The notes beneath the pieces were generated by a model. That model had not been told where the DNA came from and searched no databases. It saw nothing but the letters and a program-made list of their open reading frames with translations. From contig NZ_CP030929.1 in the NCBI RefSeq assembly GCF_003325955.1, positions 124,001 through 188,000 of the forward strand: a stretch of 64,000 bases of DNA. The letters are read 5' to 3'. The stretch comes from Aurantimicrobium sp. MWH-Uga1 (GTDB lineage: Bacteria > Actinomycetota > Actinomycetes > Actinomycetales > Microbacteriaceae). A program made the translations under genes and the position numbers. Shown in pieces: positions 8,759 through 15,811 of this stretch (position 1 is the first letter of the stretch; every line of letters begins with the position of its first letter).

Positions 8759-9949
8759 ATGCCTAAAATTTTTCGACTCTTGTTAGCAACTTCTCTTTCG
8801 TTTTGCATGGTGTTCTTCGCCCTGCCTGCACACGCCACAACCCCTGACCCGACAATGCAGGGTGGTACTGAGGGAGTGCTTTTTGTCACGGAGATGACGG
8901 ACGGTGCCATTTACATCGGTGATTTCAAATCAACACCGACTCCCAAGTCAATCTTCTGGCAAGACACAGCAAGCTCCGTAAACCAGGTTGCCGTTACTTC
9001 CGGTTACGTTGCTTGGGCGTCAAATGGCGGTGGATCGAACATCAGAGGCAAGGTATTAATATCGCCAATTGCCACAACTGCTGGCACGATAACTACAGTT
9101 TCTCTTCCTTTAACTGGCTCAACTGTTCCTGTAATTCATGCTCTAGCTGCGGACTATTTTGGGGAGAGATTCTATGCGGCCGCGAGCGACAATAAAATTT
9201 ATTCGTTCAAGAGCGACGGCACAGATCTTCGCATTGAATTAAGCCACAGCTCAGTTATGAAAATTCGTTGGGGGATGTGGGTTGATTCTTACAACAACAC
9301 ATTGACCTATTGCACTTTCTCCAACTACGTCAATGGCGCAGATACACCAGGGGACCTGTTCCAATTCACAATTACAGGGTCCACTGTAAGTGCCCCCGTA
9401 ACTCTCAAGGCTAATTTCCTCCAAGACTGCGATGGAGTAGGGGTCGATCCGGTTGACGGGAAAGTTTTTGCAGCGAGCTCTGCCGCGCCTTGGGCATCTT
9501 TTGCAACGTATCTTCCCTCAGATCCATCGTCATTCGCCACTATTGCATACAACCCTGTTCTGACGAGCACTGCACCTTCTTCAATGTTTGTTAGTCACTC
9601 AACAGGAAAGTTTTACTTCACAACTGAACAGTATGTGCATGAGGCAAATTTTGACGGAACACAAGTGCGAACACTGTATGTAGGGACTCATACTGGAGCA
9701 GGCTTTCAAAATCTAGCTGTCTACTATGGGGCAACAATTGCGAATATCAACAGTACAGCGGCGGCGGCTCGCGGAGACGTCCCTCAAAGTTCAAGTGGAA
9801 CGTCTTCGATTTCTACCTCTAGTTCACCAAGCCTTGCAGCTACTGGCGACAGGACAGGCACAGCCCCATACTTCTTTGCTGGTGCCGCCATATTGTTCGG
9901 TTTAGGAATGCTGTTACTTCGAAACACCATCATCAGGAAGCGACGTTAA
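8759..9949 (+). CDS. Secreted surface protein with LAATG sorting signal
   Basis: The protein has 396 residues. A signal peptide occupies about 1-26 and ends in FALPAHA. The body resembles a beta-propeller of the NHL/LDL-receptor kind in its spacing of short strands and DGxxIYSFKSDGTDLR-like units, but no domain can be named with confidence. A Ser-rich stretch (about 335-357) precedes LAATG at 359-363, a hydrophobic helix and the tail RNTIIRKRR. LAxTG is the type of signal used by class E sortases in actinobacteria. The start ATG has GGAAG 7 nt upstream. It probably ends up anchored to the cell wall or envelope; no sortase gene is present in the window. Confidence 0.75.
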   Translation: MPKIFRLLLATSLSFCMVFFALPAHATTPDPTMQGGTEGVLFVTEMTDGAIYIGDFKSTPTPKSIFWQDTASSVNQVAVTSGYVAWASNGGGSNIRGKVLISPIATTAGTITTVSLPLTGSTVPVIHALAADYFGERFYAAASDNKIYSFKSDGTDLRIELSHSSVMKIRWGMWVDSYNNTLTYCTFSNYVNGADTPGDLFQFTITGSTVSAPVTLKANFLQDCDGVGVDPVDGKVFAASSAAPWASFATYLPSDPSSFATIAYNPVLTSTAPSSMFVSHSTGKFYFTTEQYVHEANFDGTQVRTLYVGTHTGAGFQNLAVYYGATIANINSTAAAARGDVPQSSSGTSSISTSSSPSLAATGDRTGTAPYFFAGAAILFGLGMLLLRNTIIRKRR

Positions 9950-10033
9950 TTCCTCTCAGTGCGAATGGGTCATCCAGGGCAGGGGTTTTGCTCTGAATGC
10001 GACCATTCCGGGAAAGTAAGGGTACTTGGGGCG

Positions 10034-10065
10034 GTGGAATTCAGTGGTGTGCCACTGAATTCCAC
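10034..10065. repeat. Perfect 14-bp inverted repeat before surface-protein gene
   Basis: GTGGAATTCAGTGG (10034-10047) and CCACTGAATTCCAC (10052-10065) are exact complements around the loop TGTG. No T-run follows, so it is not a classical terminator. It lies 48 bp before the start of the next gene and contains CCACTGAA, also found twice at 8581-8588 and 8637-8644. It could be an operator or a leader hairpin. Confidence 0.75.
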
Positions 10066-10113
10066 AAGCTTCAACAGCGGGATTTCTTAACCTTTTGTTG
10101 GAGGCCAATTCCT

Positions 10114-12873
10114 ATGTCATTTTTGTCGAGTCTTCAGCCTGTTCGCTTCGTTCTGGTGCTGCTGTTCATGGTTGGCACTTTGATTGCTTTTCAGCCACAG
10201 TCTGCTCAGGCAAGTGTTTCCTCAATCACGATTGTGAGCAATGGTGGGGCGTCCGAAGGCAACGGATGGTCAAAAACCAATGGAGTCATTACTTCTTCAG
10301 CGCCCGTGAGTATTAATGCTTCCGACATTGTTGCGTCGCTTGCTTCTGGGAATACTCAAATTTCTGCAACAACTATTGACGTCAATTCGGAAATAGTCTG
10401 GACCAATTCCTCGAAGCTCACTCTGACGGCGACTGGAGCATTGAATATCAATAAATCCATCCAGGCGTCCGGAACAACGGCAGCATTGGAGTTGACTTCA
10501 ACGCCGTTGTATAAATTGGCAACTGGCTCCGGAGCAAGTATTCAACTCACGGGCGCAACACCTTCACTCACAATTAATTCTCAAGTCTTTACTGTGGTGA
10601 ATACCAAGGCTCAGTTACTGGCACTCACTTCGTCATCAACCTTTATTGCCTTAGGAAGATCTTTAGCACTAACAGATACCTATTCAAACTCCGTGGTCAC
10701 GGGAGCTTTTTCATCAGTATTCGACGGTCTTGGTAATGAAGTCTCCGGTCTGAAAATCACTACAGCGGCAGGACCAGCAACAAACCTCGGATTCTTTTCT
10801 GAATTGCGTGGAGCCACAATTCGCAATTTCGGAGTGACGAATGCATTTATCCAGACGACATCTTCAAGCACTTCGAATAACATCCGTGTTGGGCTTATTG
10901 CCGGGTTGGTTGGTGACTTAACTTCATCAACATCAACACCATCTGCTTATTCGTCAAACATTTCACATGTGTGGAGTTCAGGGTCTGTCGTCGCTCAAGA
11001 CACAGCAGGTACTGATCAGCAAGGCTCTTTTTTTGCTGGGGGGCTAATTGGTTGCTTCAACAACGGCAGTCTCTTCATCTCTGATTCGTATTCGACTGCA
11101 ACAGTAGGATCAGCGGGAACATATTCCAACCAAATGGCTAATGGCGGCTTATTGGGTGACGCATTTGCTCTCCACGGTACGAACGGAAATATTCATCTTG
11201 AGCTTGAGCGAACGTATTCAACAGGTGTAATCCTTGAGGGTGGACATGGACTTTACTACGGAACGGGTGGATTGGTAGGTCAGTTCATCGCTGATGGGTC
11301 AACATTCATTAAGGATTCTTTTTCGTGGGCAGCAATTACTGGAAGTGGGCAATCTGTCGGCGGTATAGCTGGTTGGCGTGAATGGTGGCAGTCACGAACC
11401 ACAGGAGGAATTTACTCCAGCTATACAACCTTCACTACTTTGGGCAATTTCTGGCAAGCCAATAGCGCTTTTGATAGCTACACATCAGTAACAGCCACTC
11501 CAGGCACAACATTGCCCAATGGATTCAGTCCTTCAGTTTGGAGTAAATCATCGGGTTCGATGCCAATTCTGCAGGGATTAGCTTCGCCGCAGGTTCCATT
11601 GTTCGTCAAAGTTGTCGCACCAACTGATGGAACCTACAGCACCATGTCTTATGTCATCGTCGACTCTGCTGGGACAACTCAAAACCTAGCTACTCTCGGT
11701 TTAGCAGCACCAACGGGAACAGTTCAATACTCGATTCCCTCAGCAGTCAGTCCTGGAACTTATTCAGTCTCATATGTTTCAGGCCTCAGCCTCACCGGCG
11801 TCAATGCCAATAATTACTACCTCGCGCCATTCACGACACCAACTTCTGTCACAATTACATCTGCTCTGACGGCTCAGACGGTTACCTGGTCACCAACAAA
11901 TACCTCGGCGTCATTCACCTCGGCCCAGCTCACACCGAATTCCTCCGCAACTTCTTCTGGCTCCGGTGCCATTAGCTACGCGGTAAACAATGCAGGAACT
12001 ACCGGCTGCACAGTTTCTGGATCTAACCCTCCCGTGATTTCTTTCACGTCAGCAGGTGATTGTGTCGTTCGTGCCTCTGCGGCTGGAACGGTAACTGAAG
12101 CGTCAGCATTCAAAGATGTTGTTTTCACCATTACAACACCGCAGGCTCAAACAGTCACTTGGGCGCCTACCAACACTCAAGTTATGGCAAATGCGTCACC
12201 GTTAACCCCCTCTGTTTTAGCAACTACGAGCGGAACCGGAAACATCACATACAGTGTTCAATCTGACACCACATCCCAGTGCACAGTTGGCAACTCAACA
12301 GGAATCGTGAGTTTTTCTGGGGCGGGCGTATGCGTCATACGCGCAACTGCGAATGCAAATGCAACATATAGCTCTGCCTATAAAGACGTCACATTCACCA
12401 TTGGATCCGCGACGACAACTATGTCGCTGACCTTGGATGTTGCTATTGGTAATGCGATAACAAACGCACCAGTTGATTATGCCACCACCGGTTTGCAGCC
12501 TGGCGCTGTCTGGAATCTTGTTTTGCGATCGACACCCCAAACCTTGGCCAGCGGAAATATCGGTTCTTTAGGTGCAGTTGTAGGCTCTACAGCAATTCCT
12601 TCGGGGCTCAGTGCTGGGTGGCATTCTTTGACCCTTTCAGGCACCAGCATTAATGGCGGTTTAGTCTCCACTGCAGTCTGGTTCGAAGTGAGTGCGACAG
12701 GAACATTGTTGGCCTCTCAGACAACTGAGCCTTCAGAAAACACGATAAGTCCAACTGGATTACCTAGGACTGGCTTAGCCGCTGTTAATTTTCTTATCTT
12801 GGGAATATCTTTGCTGCTCCTGGGAATGTATCTCCTGCTTGCCTACCGGGGAAAATTGGATACAGTTGCGTAA
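10114..12873 (+). CDS. Large secreted repeat protein with LPRTG sorting signal
   Basis: I chose the ATG at 10114 because TGGAGG lies 9 nt upstream and a signal peptide follows directly (SLQPVRFVLVLLFMVG, cleaved after about SAQA); an upstream in-frame ATG at 9997 would add 39 residues without a signal. The product has 919 residues. The middle (about 270-460) has repeats like GGLIGCFNNGSLFISDSYST that fit the GLUG motif of bacterial surface proteins. Next come an MBG-like domain (about 515-600) and two copies of a unit beginning QTVTW(S/A)PTNT (about 600-770). A final module (about 770-865) is shared with the LPQTG protein at 15812-18016. LPRTG is at 883-887, then a hydrophobic helix and a short tail. 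Probable wall-anchored adhesin or matrix protein. Confidence 0.8.
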   Translation: MSFLSSLQPVRFVLVLLFMVGTLIAFQPQSAQASVSSITIVSNGGASEGNGWSKTNGVITSSAPVSINASDIVASLASGNTQISATTIDVNSEIVWTNSSKLTLTATGALNINKSIQASGTTAALELTSTPLYKLATGSGASIQLTGATPSLTINSQVFTVVNTKAQLLALTSSSTFIALGRSLALTDTYSNSVVTGAFSSVFDGLGNEVSGLKITTAAGPATNLGFFSELRGATIRNFGVTNAFIQTTSSSTSNNIRVGLIAGLVGDLTSSTSTPSAYSSNISHVWSSGSVVAQDTAGTDQQGSFFAGGLIGCFNNGSLFISDSYSTATVGSAGTYSNQMANGGLLGDAFALHGTNGNIHLELERTYSTGVILEGGHGLYYGTGGLVGQFIADGSTFIKDSFSWAAITGSGQSVGGIAGWREWWQSRTTGGIYSSYTTFTTLGNFWQANSAFDSYTSVTATPGTTLPNGFSPSVWSKSSGSMPILQGLASPQVPLFVKVVAPTDGTYSTMSYVIVDSAGTTQNLATLGLAAPTGTVQYSIPSAVSPGTYSVSYVSGLSLTGVNANNYYLAPFTTPTSVTITSALTAQTVTWSPTNTSASFTSAQLTPNSSATSSGSGAISYAVNNAGTTGCTVSGSNPPVISFTSAGDCVVRASAAGTVTEASAFKDVVFTITTPQAQTVTWAPTNTQVMANASPLTPSVLATTSGTGNITYSVQSDTTSQCTVGNSTGIVSFSGAGVCVIRATANANATYSSAYKDVTFTIGSATTTMSLTLDVAIGNAITNAPVDYATTGLQPGAVWNLVLRSTPQTLASGNIGSLGAVVGSTAIPSGLSAGWHSLTLSGTSINGGLVSTAVWFEVSATGTLLASQTTEPSENTISPTGLPRTGLAAVNFLILGISLLLLGMYLLLAYRGKLDTVA

Positions 12874-13041
12874 TTCATTTTCAAGTTGGACTAATTAAGG
12901 CCTTTGAAAAGGACACATCGTGGACACAATTGAACGAAACTACGCATTTAGCTGAGTTATCGAAATGCCCTCAAGACGCTGTTTTTCCGCGCACTTCTCA
13001 CATTCACCCAACTGTGACTGGGGCTATGTAAAGAATTTAAT

Positions 13042-13058
13042 TCCCACCAGGACCGCCA
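13042..13058 (+). repeat. Partial copy of the tRNA-Ser 3' end (possible att scar)
   Basis: TCCCACCAGGACCGCCA matches the last 17 nt of tRNA-Ser (6036-6052) at 16 of 17 positions, and 21 of 26 over the longer span 13033-13058. The rest of a tRNA is absent. Such 3'-end copies mark the far end of elements integrated by tyrosine recombinases at tRNA genes. No integrase gene is seen between the copies, so any element would be decayed. Confidence 0.5.
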
Positions 13059-13059
13059 G

Positions 13060-13092
13060 AAAAGCCCCCTATTTATTCAATAGGGGGCTTTT
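13060..13092. terminator. Bidirectional terminator between convergent surface-protein genes
   Basis: A perfect 14-bp pair AAAAGCCCCCTATT (13060-13073) and AATAGGGGGCTTTT (13079-13092) with a 5-nt loop. T-tracts on both strands fit termination of the rightward LPRTG gene and the leftward LPATG gene. Confidence 0.9.
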
Positions 13093-13118
13093 GTTATGGT
13101 CTGTGACTGGTACTGGGT

Positions 13119-14309
13119 TTACTTCGAGATTTTCTTTTTTCGAAGGACGAGCACAGATCCTGCTAGTAGCAGTCCCGCAGCGAAATAGAGTGCAACAGGC
13201 ACAGCTCCGGAATTAGTTTGACCTGTTGCAGGAAGTGAAGACGGGGTTGGACTTGCAGTTGGACATGGCAAGTTTCCTGCGTCAGTAACACTGAGGCTAA
13301 TGACATCGGAGGCGCTTTGAGCCCCAGCAGTTGCAGTAATTGTGTAGTTCGCTTGGCTTGATGCCGCGCTGGCCGTACCTGAAATTGAACCGGTGGCAGT
13401 GTTGAGGGACAATCCTGCCGGTAGCACTGGTGAAATTGCGTACGACGGGCTTGAAGCAAAGTTAGAAGCTGTCCAAGCGAAGTTGCTGGTGAAGGCAGTG
13501 CACGTATCTGCTACTTGACTAGGGTTACCAGCATTGAGCTCTGCAGGGAAACTAATTAATGAAGTGGCAGGAGTGTTGACATTTCGGGCGATAGCCATGT
13601 TGTCGAATTCAAAGCCACCTGAGGAACCCTGAGAGAAGACAAGTGTGTCAAAAGTTAACCCGTTAGCACCAATGAGGTGCACATATGCGAATGGTTCAGT
13701 GTTGGTGAGGTTTCCACATCGAGAGGTTGTGAGTACTGGGTTTCCAAAGTATTCACAAGATTGGTAGGACGTATTGTCAATTGCCGTAATTGAGCCCACG
13801 CCGTTATTGAGCAATGAAACAAGGGATGCAGTTGTGAAAGTTCCGACAAGGGTGCCAGAAGTTCCACCTGAGTAAAGCTTCACGGTGTTGTTAGCGTCAC
13901 CTGCTGACCACCAGAAACCTAGGTAGCTTTCTGGTTGGTCGAGTGTAAGTGTCACAGTCTTGTTGCTGGGGACGCTCGCATAGTTGGTCCCGTTGCCCGA
14001 GGGCCGGCTCAATGCAGCACCTCCTGCTCCAGTGGTAGCGCCACCGTATTGGTTAGGACCAGAGATGCTGCAGCCGGTGGTGGTGATAGTTCCGATTGAT
14101 GTTGAGGTGTCAGATGTCCATGCTGTAGGGCATGCACCTGTTGTGTAGCTGTTGAAGGTGGCGATTTCTGCACCAGCAACATAGGTGTTCTGAACCGTAG
14201 GGGGTGAAATGTAAAAGTTAAGCGTTGGATTTGATGCACTAGCGGAAACTGGTGAAAGCACCAGAGCGCAGAGTGCAGCGGTGAGAGATAGTCCAAGAAG
14301 CTTTTTCAT
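13119..14309 (-). CDS. Secreted surface protein with putative Ig-like domain and LPATG signal
   Basis: The protein has 396 residues, with a signal peptide (about 1-26, ending SASA). The first 240 residues look like a jelly-roll domain with conserved GFEFDNMAIAR near the end. At about 265-345 is a putative immunoglobulin-like repeat of the He_PIG kind, recognised by LPAGLSLNTATGSISGT and YTITAT. A short Pro/Ser linker leads to LPATG at 359-363, a hydrophobic helix and RKKKISK. The layout is that of a sortase substrate. The start ATG has AGG 6 nt upstream. It is convergent with the LPRTG gene and shares its terminator. Function beyond envelope display is unknown. Confidence 0.78.
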   Translation of the reverse strand: MKKLLGLSLTAALCALVLSPVSASASNPTLNFYISPPTVQNTYVAGAEIATFNSYTTGACPTAWTSDTSTSIGTITTTGCSISGPNQYGGATTGAGGAALSRPSGNGTNYASVPSNKTVTLTLDQPESYLGFWWSAGDANNTVKLYSGGTSGTLVGTFTTASLVSLLNNGVGSITAIDNTSYQSCEYFGNPVLTTSRCGNLTNTEPFAYVHLIGANGLTFDTLVFSQGSSGGFEFDNMAIARNVNTPATSLISFPAELNAGNPSQVADTCTAFTSNFAWTASNFASSPSYAISPVLPAGLSLNTATGSISGTASAASSQANYTITATAGAQSASDVISLSVTDAGNLPCPTASPTPSSLPATGQTNSGAVPVALYFAAGLLLAGSVLVLRKKKISK

Positions 14310-14499
14310 TACAACCTATGTTTTTGGAAATTAGATCTTATTGAGAGGTGATGAGAGAAATACGCCCACTGCAATAAAGAATTGGGATGGGGAAAAGTTT
14401 TAATCCTTTCCTAAATTAGCAGAGAAAATACCTATGTTTTGATGTGTTTTTTCCTTAGTTCCCGCGCAAAACCCTATGGAGGAATTTAACCCTTCCCTC

Positions 14500-15336
14500 T
14501 TATGGCGCAGGGAAAAGAAAGATAGGTGCCCACTGCGGGTGGTAGGCATAAATAAGAACAAGGAAGACAACGACGTCAAAGAGTAAGTGCACGGTAATGA
14601 CGTAGTAGACCGATTTACTCTTCTCAAAAATCCACGCCTGAATCAGCGCGAACGGAATCGTGAGTAAAGGTCCCCACGAGCGATAGCCAAGTTCCCAGAG
14701 GAATGAAACAAAAACGATTGCTTGTAAACCGTTGGCAAGCCACAACGGGAAGTGCCGCCTGAGCAGCGCAAAGATGGTGCAAATAAAGAACAGCTCATCC
14801 CAGATGCCGACAAAGCCAACGCCAACAAACAGTCGAGCAATTTCAGAAGGCTCGGCCACGGCAGGCCAGTTGAGATAACTTCCCGAGCCGATGAAATACA
14901 CCGGCAGGATCAGCCACCCCAGGATGAGAACTAGTCCAAGCCAGATCCATTCCAACCTGGTCCACGGTTGTCCTGGTCTACCCGGAAAAGTAATGGCGTG
15001 GTCTTTGAAGACCCACCTGCTGAGTGAGTAGGGCACAGCAACAGCCAGAACCAGAACGGTTCCCATCAGAGCGATGTTGCCCCATTCCAGATTGGCTTTG
15101 AGGTCAATCTGTTCGATACCAACGAGGGGAATAGCGATAAGCAAAAGGTCTCTGGCAAAGCGCCATGAGATGGTGAAAGCGAGAGCAAGACCTGCGGTTA
15201 CGGTGAGGTATCCCCACGGGGTATGCAGCACAAAAAACAGCGGGGCTGAACTGACTATCAACAGAGCTGACAGAAACATGCGTGCCCGAGTCCACTGAGT
15301 TGCGGGCAGGGTGAAACTGGACGCACTGGCAGTCAT
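14500..15336 (-). CDS. CPBP-like intramembrane protein, degenerate active site
   Basis: This 278-residue protein has about eight transmembrane helices. The C-terminal half resembles the CPBP (Abi) family of intramembrane proteases. The usual EExxxR motif appears as DELFFIC within GIWDELFFICTIFALLRRHF, and the last motif HxxxN/D as HLLFDVV. The first Glu is replaced by Asp and the Arg is not in its usual place, so proteolytic activity is doubtful. The family includes Rce1-like proteases and bacteriocin-immunity proteins. The gene is on the strand opposite the DUF2834 gene with 107 bp between the starts. Confidence 0.6.
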   Translation of the reverse strand: MTASASSFTLPATQWTRARMFLSALLIVSSAPLFFVLHTPWGYLTVTAGLALAFTISWRFARDLLLIAIPLVGIEQIDLKANLEWGNIALMGTVLVLAVAVPYSLSRWVFKDHAITFPGRPGQPWTRLEWIWLGLVLILGWLILPVYFIGSGSYLNWPAVAEPSEIARLFVGVGFVGIWDELFFICTIFALLRRHFPLWLANGLQAIVFVSFLWELGYRSWGPLLTIPFALIQAWIFEKSKSVYYVITVHLLFDVVVFLVLIYAYHPQWAPIFLFPAP

Positions 15337-15443
15337 GCCTCAAGAGTATGTGACGACTGTTGGGAGTACTCTCAGCAAATTTCAAGCATTGGGTTTGAGA
15401 ACTCACGCGCTAGGGTGAAGTCACGACTAAGGGGTAACACATC

Positions 15444-15776
15444 ATGCATAAGAAGCTGTTCTGGGTTTATTTCATGCTCTCCATTGTGGGACTGATCACT
15501 GCCTGGATTTTCAACGGCATTGCAGTGATGAATCAGGAGGACTACCTGGGTGCCTGGTTTGGTTCTGCAGTTGATTGGGTGCTCTCGGCCGATCTCACTA
15601 TCGTCGCCATCGCTGTAGTGGTGTTCATGATTACCGAATCTCGACGTATTGGAATGAAGCGTGTGTGGTTATACATCCTGCTTTCTGGTGTGACCGCGAT
15701 GGCCTTCACCTTCCCACTGTTTATGGCCATGCGGGAGCGTCAGCTAGTCAAGAAAAGTTTGTTGGAAAACAAATAA
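15444..15776 (+). CDS. DUF2834 family membrane protein
   Basis: The protein has 110 residues with three hydrophobic segments (about 5-25, 45-62 and 75-95). The sequence pattern, with a first helix, a short acidic loop (NQEDYLGAWFGSAVDWVL), a central helix ending in ESRRIGMKRVW and a last helix ending in MRERQL, fits DUF2834, a family of small membrane proteins of unknown function. The ATG is preceded by AAGGGGTAACACATC. No partner can be assigned from the neighbours. Confidence 0.7.
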   Translation: MHKKLFWVYFMLSIVGLITAWIFNGIAVMNQEDYLGAWFGSAVDWVLSADLTIVAIAVVVFMITESRRIGMKRVWLYILLSGVTAMAFTFPLFMAMRERQLVKKSLLENK

Positions 15777-15811
15777 CCGGCTCTTTTGAGCTAAAGAACT
15801 GAGGTCTAAAT

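Noticed and set aside
9997-10113. N-terminal extension of the LPRTG protein from an upstream ATG
   Set aside because: The extension lacks a signal peptide, and the later ATG at 10114 has TGGAGG in the right place and a signal peptide directly after it.
13033-13058. Second tRNA-Ser gene
   Set aside because: Only the 3' end is similar; the T stem is broken and no acceptor, D or anticodon arm precedes it. It was kept as a fragment.
14310-14499. Riboswitch (c-di-GMP or c-di-AMP type) in the spacer before the LPATG gene
   Set aside because: The spacer has two ACCTATGTTTT repeats, but neither the conserved riboswitch core nor a matching fold could be found.
15777-15811. Terminator between the DUF2834 and LPQTG genes
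   Set aside because: Only a short GGCTC...GAGCT pairing exists, too weak to call.
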